Assembly: GCA_001768235.1 (NCBI GenBank)
Contig: MENK01000024.1
Coordinates: forward strand, 148,468-212,467
Direction of reading: 5' to 3'
Source: Bacteroidetes bacterium GWB2_32_14
GTDB lineage: Bacteria > Bacteroidota > Bacteroidia > Bacteroidales > UBA12077
DNA: 64,000 bases
This document shows positions 37,718-46,511 of the stretch, in pieces. The notes below the pieces were generated by a model. That model did not search any database and was not told the origin of the DNA. It saw only the letters and a program-made list of their open reading frames with translations. Positions within the stretch are counted from its first letter, which is position 1, and every line of letters begins with the position of its first letter. Both the position numbers and the translations under genes were made by a program.

Positions 37718-38197
37718 TCAAGGTTTATTTTTTTGAGAATAATCCTTTTTATTCATCAATTCGCCTGATTCATTGTACATTTTCCATATCCCGGTTTTAG
37801 CCCCGTTTTCGTACTCCATTTCATAGCGCAGAGTTCCTTTTTCGTCCCAGATATACCATTTCCCGTGTTTTTGGCCCAGGTTGTAATTTGCCTCGGCAAG
37901 TTTTACTTCAACTTCATTCCAGGTTATCCATGTTCCATGCATTAAACCATTGCTGTACGAACGTTGTTCGTTTTTAATTCCATTTACAAAAAAGATATTC
38001 GTGTAACCATCCTGAATCCCTTTTGTTAATTTCATTTCAACACGGATGTTTCCATTTTCAAAATACTCGTTATATGTTCCTGTAAACGGGTTGTTATGCT
38101 CATCAAGATAAATACCTTCTGTGTTTTGTTTTATTTGTGCAATTGAGCCTAAGGTTATAACTATTATAAAAGCAGTTGTTATTGTGATTTTTTTCAT
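37718..38197 (-). CDS. Exported YwqK/MORN-repeat protein
   Basis: The 159-residue protein has a signal peptide (about residues 1-20) and about five YwqK-type beta-hairpin repeats of the form YxENGxxxGxWxxW (EYFENGNIRVEMKLTKG, GKWYIWDEKGTLRYEMEY). Databases call these toxin-antitoxin YwqK antitoxins, but no toxin is nearby. The exported form in Bacteroidota is of unknown function. It lies 96 nt after the large TonB receptor on the same strand, and a terminator follows it. Confidence 0.7.
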   Translation of the reverse strand: MKKITITTAFIIVITLGSIAQIKQNTEGIYLDEHNNPFTGTYNEYFENGNIRVEMKLTKGIQDGYTNIFFVNGIKNEQRSYSNGLMHGTWITWNEVEVKLAEANYNLGQKHGKWYIWDEKGTLRYEMEYENGAKTGIWKMYNESGELMNKKDYSQKNKP

Positions 38198-38293
38198 CTG
38201 TATATTTTATTTTATTTAATCGAATAATTTTTATTTAACATTCGTAAAGCTAAAAGTTTAAAATATATAATTTAAATTATAAACGATAAATAG

Positions 38294-41200
38294 TTAAAAT
38301 TTATAAGTTAAACTAAAAATAAAAGATATGCCTTTTTCGAGCTTGGTAAAATATTGATCGGTTGCTTCGTATGACCTGAAAACAGCTTCATCTTTACTAT
38401 TTAAAATATTTTGTACTTTAAATCCAAAATTCATGTGTTGTTCTTTTCCAAATGATTTGGACGAGTTAAAGTTAAGGCTGTGGAATGGTAAAGTATAAAT
38501 ATCAGGCCGGTCGGCAATTCCTACATATTGTAAAGTAGTACCCTGAACATTGTAATAAAATCCTGCTTCAAAACCTTTCCAAAAGCCTTTTTCGCCACCA
38601 TTGTATGCTAAGCCGGCATTAATAATATAAGGCGACTGTCCTGCCATTTCCCTGTATTTTCCAATTTTCTGGCCTGTTCTTGCATTTGCAACCCTTGATT
38701 CGTATTCAGTTTTGCTTAACCTGATACTGGATTCAATATATGACACATTAGAACTAATACTTAGATTTTCTAAAGAATTACTTATAAACCCAAGATTCTT
38801 TCTAAATTCAAATTCAATTCCAAAAACTTGCCCGTCGCCAACGTTACGTGGTTGAAATGCACCTTCCTGTTTAACATATTGAACCATCTCAATAGGCCTG
38901 GTGAAATGTTTGTAAAATCCACTAATTGAAACTGTTTGGGCTTTTTCCATAAATAATTCCCAACGCAAATCTATATTCTGGATATCTGTGCTTGTAAGAT
39001 TTCCATCCCAATATTCAGTACCCGAGTAATCATCAGTTTCCGGGAATAAACCACCGATAAATGTTCTTCCACTAACAGGATCAAAAATCTCTGCATACGA
39101 TAACTCTTTAAATGAAGGCCGGGCAATAGTTTTTGAGTATGAAAACCTTAAATTTTGCTTTTCATTTAAGTTATAAATCAGGTTTACAGCCGGGAAAAAC
39201 TGCAAATCATTTAGTACTTCATCGTTATTTAAAACTTTAGTTCTTTGTTGATTAGCCCCGGTATATTTTTGAATATAATTTTCAGCCCGAACACCAAGAT
39301 TAGCTTTAAAACTTTCTGATAACGAGATATTGCCGGATACGTAAGCTGCTGCATACTGAACATTTGAATTAAACTGGTTTGCATTATTTGGGAAAAATGC
39401 TGCTTCATATGTAGTTCCTTCTCCTGCATCGCCATTGTATGGCCATAAATTTTCCGGTGCGAATATTTCGTTTGGATCGCCTGTTAATGGGATATCTCCT
39501 CTTATATTTATTGCATATTTCAGAATTTCAAAATCACGTTCTTTGTAGGTGTATGCTCCTCCAAATTTGAGTTCAGATTTATTGTTAAACAGGTTAAATT
39601 CTTTTGTAAAACGAAGAACACCCGCTAAATTAACTTCTTCTAAGTATCGCCATATTCTCTCAGGAAACCCCGATTCGGTATTAATTACATATCCACCTTC
39701 GTCTGTAACATATCGTGTAAAACGAATATCAGGATCTTCAATTTTGGATAGGGTAGGAGACAGTTTCCATTCTATAGTCCATTTTGAATCAATAGATTTA
39801 TGTTTCCCGTCAATTAACACATTAGTAAGTGAACGTTGACTATAATCAAGGTTATGCTGAAAACTTTCAAATACGCTCCCTTCGTCTGAACCATAAAAAT
39901 CAAAAATACCGGCTTTTGATTCGCCATTTTGTAAATGCATTAAGTTTACCCGGTATTTCGAGTTCTTGGTTTTAATTGCAAACCCGGCTAACCCGCTTAA
40001 TAAAACATCACTTATACCATAGTTGCCAACTTGATATTCTCTTTGTTCCATTTCGTAGGTATCAGGGCTTCCAAGTCCATATTTACCAAATTCAGCATCT
40101 TCATAAAATTCGGTCTTACTTTTATACGAAAGGGCAAGATTGTAACCAATAGTAACTTTTTTTAATAATTTTTGGTTTCCAAACGATGCTCCGATACTAT
40201 AATCCATAAAACTTGTTTGGTTGCTGGCAGCCATGGTTGGATTAAAATTATCAAGGATTTCTTTATACCGAGTGGCTTTTTCGCCATCAGGATTTCCGAC
40301 TACTTCGGCAAAAAAAGGAATATCCGATGTAGCGGGAATCTTTCTTGTTCCATCATCAAATCCAATAAAATCTGTTTTCCCGCCTTCGTAAGTAAGATAA
40401 TTATCGTTGAAATGAAAATTGGGGTTATAACCACCCGAAAGTGAAATTTCTCCTTTTCTTTCTTCGGGGAAATCCTTAATTTCAATGTCGATTATACCGC
40501 CTGTAAAGTCGGCAGGTAATTCGGCACTAAATGTTTTGTGTACAATAATATTGTCGATGATATTTGTTGGAAAGATATCCATTTGCAAGGTGTTCCTGTC
40601 AGGATCTAAACCGGGTATATCAAGTCCGTTTAAAATTGTTTTTGCATACCTGTCTCCTAAGCCGCGAACATAAACATATTTGCCATTTGTTACAGAAACG
40701 CCTGTCACCCGTTTAATAGATGATGCTGCATCTGTGTCTCCTGACTTCTTCAAGCCAAGTGCTGATATTCCATCAAGCATATTGGGTGATTTACTTTTTA
40801 TTGACATTATTGCTGATTCTGTATTTCGAACTACTTTAGCAGTAACCACAACACTTGCAATTTCAATTGATGCTTCTTTTAAACCAATGTCATTTAATGC
40901 AATTACTTCTCCTGCTTTTACATTTAATCCATCCAGATTAACCGTTTCATAAGAGATAAATGAAATTTTCACGTCATAAGTTCCGGGAGATACAGATAAA
41001 TTAAATTTACCATCCAAATCGGTAGTTGTACCATGCAAACTTTTTTCAATGTAAATAGTCACACCCGGAAGGTATTCTCCTGTTACGGCATCAAAAACAG
41101 TTCCCCTGATTATGCCGTTTTGAGCATTTAAAACTGAACTAAAAACAAGAAAAATAATAATTGCAATATATTTCAAGTTATTCATATTTATTAAATTCAA
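38294..41200 (-). CDS. TonB-dependent receptor with carboxypeptidase-regulatory domain, in predicted Pho block
   Basis: The 968-residue receptor has a signal peptide, a carboxypeptidase-regulatory domain (about residues 29-115; GTVFDAVTGEYLPGVTIYIE), a plug (about 130-250; GLGDRYAKTILNGLDIPGLD) and a large barrel ending in TYKF. The plug type resembles the group lacking the SusC-specific motif. It lies downstream of a beta-helix lipoprotein gene, which starts next to predicted PhoB boxes. Import of phosphate-containing compounds is the favoured inference. A metal or other ligand would also fit. Confidence 0.8.
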   Translation of the reverse strand: MNLINMNNLKYIAIIIFLVFSSVLNAQNGIIRGTVFDAVTGEYLPGVTIYIEKSLHGTTTDLDGKFNLSVSPGTYDVKISFISYETVNLDGLNVKAGEVIALNDIGLKEASIEIASVVVTAKVVRNTESAIMSIKSKSPNMLDGISALGLKKSGDTDAASSIKRVTGVSVTNGKYVYVRGLGDRYAKTILNGLDIPGLDPDRNTLQMDIFPTNIIDNIIVHKTFSAELPADFTGGIIDIEIKDFPEERKGEISLSGGYNPNFHFNDNYLTYEGGKTDFIGFDDGTRKIPATSDIPFFAEVVGNPDGEKATRYKEILDNFNPTMAASNQTSFMDYSIGASFGNQKLLKKVTIGYNLALSYKSKTEFYEDAEFGKYGLGSPDTYEMEQREYQVGNYGISDVLLSGLAGFAIKTKNSKYRVNLMHLQNGESKAGIFDFYGSDEGSVFESFQHNLDYSQRSLTNVLIDGKHKSIDSKWTIEWKLSPTLSKIEDPDIRFTRYVTDEGGYVINTESGFPERIWRYLEEVNLAGVLRFTKEFNLFNNKSELKFGGAYTYKERDFEILKYAINIRGDIPLTGDPNEIFAPENLWPYNGDAGEGTTYEAAFFPNNANQFNSNVQYAAAYVSGNISLSESFKANLGVRAENYIQKYTGANQQRTKVLNNDEVLNDLQFFPAVNLIYNLNEKQNLRFSYSKTIARPSFKELSYAEIFDPVSGRTFIGGLFPETDDYSGTEYWDGNLTSTDIQNIDLRWELFMEKAQTVSISGFYKHFTRPIEMVQYVKQEGAFQPRNVGDGQVFGIEFEFRKNLGFISNSLENLSISSNVSYIESSIRLSKTEYESRVANARTGQKIGKYREMAGQSPYIINAGLAYNGGEKGFWKGFEAGFYYNVQGTTLQYVGIADRPDIYTLPFHSLNFNSSKSFGKEQHMNFGFKVQNILNSKDEAVFRSYEATDQYFTKLEKGISFIFSLTYKF

Positions 41201-41222
41201 AATCTGTAAAATTGATATAACC

Positions 41223-41242
41223 CGTGGGTTTATTAACCCACG
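41223..41242 (-). promoter_or_regulatory. Intercistronic hairpin between lipoprotein and receptor genes
   Basis: An 8-bp stem CGTGGGTT / AACCCACG with loop AATA (minus strand) lies in the 75-nt gap. It lacks a strong U-tract, so it is more likely a partial terminator or mRNA processing site that sets different levels of the two gene products. Confidence 0.5.
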
Positions 41243-41275
41243 AGTCTGTTAATTGATATAAAAATGATAATTATT

Positions 41276-42442
41276 TTAGAAATCACCCAGCTCTCCGGCT
41301 ACATCTGCCCACGACCAACCTGTGAATTCAGATTTATCAGCCCCAACAGTATTTGAAGTTACTGCAGTAACAAATGCGTCACTTCCATCTTTAAAGAAAT
41401 CGGTAACAACAGTTGATGCCGGTAAAGTAACCTGGAAACTGGTAAATGTACACACGTAATCAGTAGGGAGTTGGTCGAAATCCTGTCCGTCAGCAATACC
41501 AAAGAAATAAATATTACTCATATCAACATTTGAATTTGCATCAAGGTCAACTAATCCTTCAGCATCACCGGCATATACAGAACCATTTTCAATAATATGT
41601 TTGGCTTCCATAGTTCCTTCGGGGCCATCCAATTCGAAACATTCGTCACCAGGAGTTATGATGATAAAATTATCAAGAGTACCACCCCATGATTGGTCGG
41701 TATCAATAGCATCATCACCGGCATTCCAAACGATAGCATTTGTAACATTAACTGTTCCGCCGAACCATTCGATTCCGTCATCCTGATTACCAATTATTTC
41801 AACGTTTTCAATGATTGTTCCCGAGCCAACACCGCCAAGAGTTAAACCATTAATTTCGTTTCCTTCACCGATGTTTGCGCCTCCATGACGGATTGAAACA
41901 TATTTAATAATACCTGAATTATCAGTTGCTTCTGTACCACCATATAGTCCGTTTGGGTCAGAAACGGGGATACCTTCAATTTGAACTGATTCGGCATCAG
42001 CAGAAATTGGTGCTTTACCCAGAATTAATAAACCACCCCAAAGTCCGTTTAATTCAGGGTCAAGATTAGGGCTGGCAATTTGCCCGGGTTCAATTTCGTC
42101 TGCTACAGATGTGAAAATAATTGGTTGTGCAGCAGTTCCTTCTGCCACGAGTTTTCCTCCGCGTGCAATTAATAAAGCAGTTGCATTTTCAGCCGATCCT
42201 GCTTGTCCTTTAATTATTACACCAGGTTCAATGGTTAAAGTAACACCATTTACAACTGAAATTCGTCCACCGAGTATATATATATTACCTGTTTCCCAGG
42301 TAGTATTTTCGGTGATATTTGCAGTGATTGTAAACTCAGTTTCATCAGTATTGTCATTGTTTTCATCATCATCACATGATGTAAACCCGATACTCAAAGC
42401 TGCAAGTATTACAGCTGTTAATTTAAAATAATTCTTTTTCAT
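41276..42442 (-). CDS. Beta-helix-like lipoprotein upstream of TonB receptor
   Basis: The 388-residue protein has a lipoprotein signal ending FTSC (Cys23), an acidic linker (DDDENNDNTDE) and a repeat-rich body. The body carries right-handed beta-helix features (LTIEPGVIIKGQAGS, GIIKYVSIRHGGANIG, GTIIENVEIIGNQDDGIEW). It resembles the T9SS- or SprB-unrelated surface lipoproteins found next to TonB receptors and is not SusD-like. It is the first gene of the minus-strand unit that starts beside the predicted Pho boxes. A surface-binding role for the receptor's ligand is an inference. Confidence 0.7.
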   Translation of the reverse strand: MKKNYFKLTAVILAALSIGFTSCDDDENNDNTDETEFTITANITENTTWETGNIYILGGRISVVNGVTLTIEPGVIIKGQAGSAENATALLIARGGKLVAEGTAAQPIIFTSVADEIEPGQIASPNLDPELNGLWGGLLILGKAPISADAESVQIEGIPVSDPNGLYGGTEATDNSGIIKYVSIRHGGANIGEGNEINGLTLGGVGSGTIIENVEIIGNQDDGIEWFGGTVNVTNAIVWNAGDDAIDTDQSWGGTLDNFIIITPGDECFELDGPEGTMEAKHIIENGSVYAGDAEGLVDLDANSNVDMSNIYFFGIADGQDFDQLPTDYVCTFTSFQVTLPASTVVTDFFKDGSDAFVTAVTSNTVGADKSEFTGWSWADVAGELGDF

Positions 42443-42520
42443 AGTTTTTTTTGATTATAATGTTTAATTTGTTTTCAAAAATTTACACTACAAAAAAACA
42501 ATCATTATATTGCTTTATCA

Positions 42521-42548
42521 TTAACCCAATTTTAACCTTTAATTAAAT
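42521..42548. promoter_or_regulatory. phoB box: Predicted Pho box 1: TTAA(C/A) triplet, 11-bp period
   Basis: TTAACC at 42521 and 42532 and TTAAAT at 42543 are spaced exactly 11 bp. They lie between the minus-strand lipoprotein gene (79 bp away) and the plus-strand phoB gene. PhoB/PhoP-family regulators bind such 11-bp direct repeats (TTAACA in Bacillus). Confidence 0.6.
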
Positions 42549-42570
42549 AGAGCCATTTATTTTAGCATTA

Positions 42571-42598
42571 TTAACCTTGAATTAACAAATAGTTAAAA
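42571..42598 (+). promoter_or_regulatory. phoB box: Predicted Pho box 2: TTAA(C/A) triplet upstream of phoB
   Basis: TTAACC at 42571, TTAACA at 42582 and TTAAAA at 42593 have exact 11-bp period and lie 64 bp before the phoB start codon. The layout suggests autoregulation. Confidence 0.6.
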
Positions 42599-42661
42599 TT
42601 AAATTATAGTACATTATTAAAATATCTTGTAAATTAGCTACTTAAATAAATAACATCGCGA

Positions 42662-43354
42662 ATGGAAAACAAGAAATACAAAATACTCTTAGTTGATGAT
42701 GAACCGGATATCCTGGAATTTTTAAGCTACAACATCAAAAAAGAAGGATTTGAAGTTTATACAGCAAATAATGGAAAGGAAGCTATCGGAGTTGCGCTAA
42801 AGCATCAACCTCATTTAATTATTCTTGATGTAATGATGCCTGAAATGGATGGAATGGAAACATGCGAGGCCATTCGTCAGGATAAGAATCTGAAAAACAC
42901 GATAGTTGCATTTTTAACAGCCCGGGGCGAAGATTATTCCCAAATTGCAGGTTTCGACGCCGGGGCCGATGATTACATTACAAAGCCAATTAAACCCAAA
43001 GTATTGGTTAGCAGGATAAATGCATTATTAAAAAGAATTAAATCTTCTGAAACTATTCAGGACAATTCGTTAATAATAGAACAATCGAACCTTATTATTG
43101 ATAAAGAAAAATACATTGTTATAAAAGATGGTGCTGAACTTCTTTTACCCAAGAAAGAGTTTGAACTTTTACTTTTATTAATTTCAAAACCAGATAAAGT
43201 ATTTACCCGGGATGAGATTTATAGTTCTGTCTGGGGAGATAATATTATTGTTGGCGACAGAACCATTGATGTACATATTAGAAAACTTCGTGAAAAAATC
43301 GGAGACGATCATATTCGAACAATAAAAGGAGTTGGTTATAAATTTGTCAACTAA
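42662..43354 (+). CDS. phoB: PhoB-like OmpR-family response regulator
   Basis: The 230-residue regulator has a receiver domain (residues 5-125) with acidic pocket D12-D13 and phospho-acceptor D56 in LIILDVMMPEMDG. The C-terminal winged helix (about 140-230) contains EFELLLLLISKPDKVFTRDEI and RTIDVHIRKLREKIG, typical of the PhoB subgroup. It would bind tandem 11-bp repeats as head-to-tail dimers. No histidine kinase gene is adjacent. Its position between the TonB receptor block and the phosphate transporter, each with such repeats upstream, supports a phosphate role. Confidence 0.88.
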   Translation: MENKKYKILLVDDEPDILEFLSYNIKKEGFEVYTANNGKEAIGVALKHQPHLIILDVMMPEMDGMETCEAIRQDKNLKNTIVAFLTARGEDYSQIAGFDAGADDYITKPIKPKVLVSRINALLKRIKSSETIQDNSLIIEQSNLIIDKEKYIVIKDGAELLLPKKEFELLLLLISKPDKVFTRDEIYSSVWGDNIIVGDRTIDVHIRKLREKIGDDHIRTIKGVGYKFVN

Positions 43355-43373
43355 TTTTTCACATTGAATATAC

Positions 43374-43410
43374 AAAAAGAAGCTGCTTTAGAATGAAGCA
43401 GCTTCTTTTT
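43374..43410. terminator. Bidirectional terminator between phoB and the PiT gene
   Basis: The stem AAAAAGAAGCTGCTT / AAGCAGCTTCTTTTT (15 bp, loop TAGAATG) has A- and T-runs on both sides, between two convergent genes. Confidence 0.85.
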
Positions 43411-43425
43411 TTGTATTATAAGCTA

Positions 43426-45687
43426 TTACTTAGTTTCGTGTGTATCAACAAAATCTCTTTGAGCTTTAACAAGGTTTATTGATTGTAATAAGAAATTTTT
43501 AATTTCGTTCAGTATTCCTAAATACAAAATACTGATTCTTGTTCCGGATTCCTGGTGCTTAATGCGCTTAACCTGTTTTTTGCGGCAAACGGTAAGTTTA
43601 TCAAGTATCAGTTGTTGTTTTTCTATTAAATCAGGAATATTTTCGAAATCATTCTTTTCAATAGTAGTTATTATAAGTTCGAATAAACTGCTGATATCTT
43701 CTTTCAGTGCGTTAAGTTCTTCAACCTGATCATGATTTAATCCTTTGTGGTTATTGTCGATATGATCATAACTTGGATTTGATATAAAAGAAAGAGCATG
43801 AGCCATTTCTCGCAGGTAGTCGATAACCTGAACATAGTAAGGCCCTGTTTCAGCTTCTTCATCATTAACCTGGAGCTTATACAAAGTATTGTGAACATTT
43901 GCTTTTAAATTTCTTGCATCAATATTTAATTCATCAACATCTTTACAAACATTTTTAAGAAGTTTTCGATCTTCTTTTGTTAAACCAATAAGCGTGTCAT
44001 TAAAAACCTGGATAACTGACTTTAACATATTACGAACTTCAATAGAACATTTCTGGTGTATATCTTCTATTTTTAGTTCTTCATCTTCTAGTTTTTTTAT
44101 CTTGGCTTTTTCAGATTCTCTGCGTTTAAAGAAAATATGCGTTCTTAAAACCAGGAATAATGCAATTAATATTAAAATTACAATAGCTACAGGCCCCCCG
44201 TAACTAATTATTAAAGCCAAAATGAAAGCAGATGTAAAAGCCACAAAAGCAGTGAAAAACCAGCCTCCAATTACAGTGATAACTCCGGTAATACGGTAAA
44301 CAGCACTTTCTCTTCCCCATGCATTATCGGCTAAGGAACTACCCATAGCAACCATAAATGTTACATAAGTTGTTGAAAGGGGCAGTTTTAATGATGTACC
44401 AAATGCGATTAAAGCACTGGCAACAGTTAAATTTACGGATGCCCTTATTAAATCGAACGATGGAGCATCTTTTTGATTTTTAATTTTCTTTTGGTATTCT
44501 GATGAATCAAACCGGCTATTTATCCATTTTTTTACTGGTTTTGGAACTACTTTTTCAAATGTTTTGTTGAAATCCATAGCAATTCTTACAATGGACCTCG
44601 ACAACATGCTCGATCCAAATCTTTCATTACCAACAGATTGACGGCCTAAGCTGACTTCGGTTTCTGTAACTTTCCTTGCTTTTTTGGAAAACCAAAGAGC
44701 AAATACCATTACCATACCTGCAATTAATAATAAGTACGTATCCGTTTTTATTTTTGATTCTAAAGCAGTCATCATAAAACCATCCGGATTAGCACCGGGT
44801 TCAGCAATAAATGCCTGAAATGATTTAAACCCGGCCACGGGAGCACCAACGAAGTTAACCAGATCGTTTCCTGCAAAAGCCAGGGCCAAAGCAAATGTTC
44901 CTACAAGAACAATGAGCTTTAAAATATTAATGCGTGTTATCCAATATAAAAGCTGAAGAATTATTGTCCAACCAATGAAACTGTACAAAATAAGTAAACT
45001 TGAATTGTTATGAATCCAGTCTGTTGTTTCGGGTGATAATAAGGTTGAACCTTTGGCTCCTTTAATTAATATAAAATAGGTAATTACTGTTATTGACAAT
45101 CCGCCCCAAATTGCTCCAAAATATTTGTATGTTTTTTCATAATTAAACGAAAAAAGAATTCTTGCAAAGTATTGAATCAACGTTCCAAATGTAAATGCAA
45201 TAATTACTGAAAGTAATATACCAGAAATAATGGCCAGGGCATTTGCAGAATTAATGTATTTTGACATTTCAGACATATCAGTTCCCATTGCTGTAATTTT
45301 TATAACAGCAACGGCAACAGCAGCTCCTAAAAGCTCAAAAACAAGCGATACTGTTGTTGATGTCGGTAGCCCGAAAGCATTAAAAATGTCGAGTAATATT
45401 ACATCGGTAAGCATTACAGCCAGGAATATGATCATTATTTCAGAAAATGCAAATTGCCCTGGGTAAAAAATTCCTTTTTGTGCAACTTCCATCATTCCTC
45501 CCGAAAAGGTTGTTCCCAGAACGATACCAATACTTGCAATAATCAGGATAATATAGCGTGGAGCTACTTTAGCACCAATTGCTGAATTTAAAAAGTTAAC
45601 AGCATCATTGGCCACACCAACAATTAAATCGGATATTGCTAATGCGAATAGTATTACAACAATTAGTAAATAAAAGTTTTCCATCAT
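43426..45687 (-). CDS. PiT-family inorganic phosphate transporter fused to PhoU-like domain
   Basis: The 753-residue protein begins with the PiT half-repeat (SDLIVGVANDAVNFLNSAIG near 19-38). A second half-repeat lies at about 415-470 (VASALIAFGTSLKLPLSTTYVTF), with about ten to twelve membrane helices in all. From about residue 530 the last 220 residues are helical and soluble, like the PhoU/DUF47 regulator often encoded beside pit. Fusion of the two in one chain implies direct coupling of transport and regulation. The upstream region carries three TGTTAA units at 11-bp spacing. Confidence 0.88.
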   Translation of the reverse strand: MMENFYLLIVVILFALAISDLIVGVANDAVNFLNSAIGAKVAPRYIILIIASIGIVLGTTFSGGMMEVAQKGIFYPGQFAFSEIMIIFLAVMLTDVILLDIFNAFGLPTSTTVSLVFELLGAAVAVAVIKITAMGTDMSEMSKYINSANALAIISGILLSVIIAFTFGTLIQYFARILFSFNYEKTYKYFGAIWGGLSITVITYFILIKGAKGSTLLSPETTDWIHNNSSLLILYSFIGWTIILQLLYWITRINILKLIVLVGTFALALAFAGNDLVNFVGAPVAGFKSFQAFIAEPGANPDGFMMTALESKIKTDTYLLLIAGMVMVFALWFSKKARKVTETEVSLGRQSVGNERFGSSMLSRSIVRIAMDFNKTFEKVVPKPVKKWINSRFDSSEYQKKIKNQKDAPSFDLIRASVNLTVASALIAFGTSLKLPLSTTYVTFMVAMGSSLADNAWGRESAVYRITGVITVIGGWFFTAFVAFTSAFILALIISYGGPVAIVILILIALFLVLRTHIFFKRRESEKAKIKKLEDEELKIEDIHQKCSIEVRNMLKSVIQVFNDTLIGLTKEDRKLLKNVCKDVDELNIDARNLKANVHNTLYKLQVNDEEAETGPYYVQVIDYLREMAHALSFISNPSYDHIDNNHKGLNHDQVEELNALKEDISSLFELIITTIEKNDFENIPDLIEKQQLILDKLTVCRKKQVKRIKHQESGTRISILYLGILNEIKNFLLQSINLVKAQRDFVDTHETK

Positions 45688-45757
45688 TAATTATTTATAA
45701 ATTTATGCAAAAGTACTTATAACATATATTCTCACTAATTTAATGAATTTAACAAAT

Positions 45758-45785
45758 TGTTAAGCGAATGTTAAGTTAATGTTAA
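45758..45785 (-). promoter_or_regulatory. phoB box: Predicted Pho box 3 upstream of the PiT gene
   Basis: TGTTAA occurs at 45758, 45769 and 45780, exactly 11 bp apart. On the minus strand this reads TTAACA-n5-TTAACA-n5-TTAACA, 71-98 bp before the transporter start. It is the clearest of the three arrays and matches the Bacillus PhoP box form. Confidence 0.7.
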
Positions 45786-45984
45786 TTTTTAATATTCCCA
45801 TAATAAATTTTATGATAACTATTTAATAGTTAGTACTCTCAAGAAGCGTAAGCAACCTGTTTTATGGATAAATAAATGAGTAAAGTATCTTTTTATTGCC
45901 TATTTTTTTGTTTTATAACAAATAACATTAATTTTATAATGTAAATGTTTATTCAATCAGTAATAGAATTATCCTGAGAATTTT

Positions 45985-46500
45985 ATGAAGAAATACGATG
46001 TCATTATAAACCATAAAGGTATTATAGACCTTGAAGTTATAGATGATATTCTTCTGAAATTAAAGAATTATTTGCATGAAAATAAAATTGAACTTGTTAT
46101 ACGAAAACGTGTTTACACGCTGGCTGTTGAAAGTTTAGATAATATATATAAACACGCAGATCATTCTATTCATATTCAAAAAATTATATCCGAATTTCCA
46201 CCACGATTTATAGTCGAAAAAATCTGCGACGATTTTGTCATTCATACCGGGAATATCATTTTAGAATCGAATAAAGAAAAGATAATTAGTAAACTGGAAC
46301 GAATAAATACACTTTCACAGGAAGAAATAATTCAATTGTATAAAAAGTCATTAAGCCATGCTGAGATTTCAGACAAAGGCGGAGCTGGATTAGGACTTAT
46401 AGTTATGGCTAAAACAACAGCACAAAAAATAAAATACGATTTTGATAAAATTAACGATAAGTTCTTTTATTTTGCAATGCAACTAACCATAAAAAAATAA
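45985..46500 (+). CDS. siaB: SiaB-family protein kinase (DUF6272)
   Basis: The 171-residue protein is a GHKL-like ATPase: VYTLAVESLDNIYKHADH near residues 43-60 as the N-box region, and SDKGGAGLGLIVMAKTT near 130-146 as the G-box. In Pseudomonas aeruginosa SiaB phosphorylates SiaC, and SiaA (a PP2C phosphatase) reverses it to control diguanylate cyclase SiaD. Here only siaB and siaC are present, 11 nt apart. The partner phosphatase and output are not in the window. Confidence 0.8.
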   Translation: MKKYDVIINHKGIIDLEVIDDILLKLKNYLHENKIELVIRKRVYTLAVESLDNIYKHADHSIHIQKIISEFPPRFIVEKICDDFVIHTGNIILESNKEKIISKLERINTLSQEEIIQLYKKSLSHAEISDKGGAGLGLIVMAKTTAQKIKYDFDKINDKFFYFAMQLTIKK

Positions 46501-46511
46501 TTTCAGCTATT

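Noticed and set aside
37718-38197. Toxin-antitoxin module from the YwqK label
   Set aside because: The protein is exported, there is no toxin gene adjacent, and the repeats are of a general MORN-like kind.
38294-42442. SusC/SusD polysaccharide utilisation pair
   Set aside because: The lipoprotein lacks SusD-like TPR helices and has beta-helix features, and no glycoside hydrolases are nearby.
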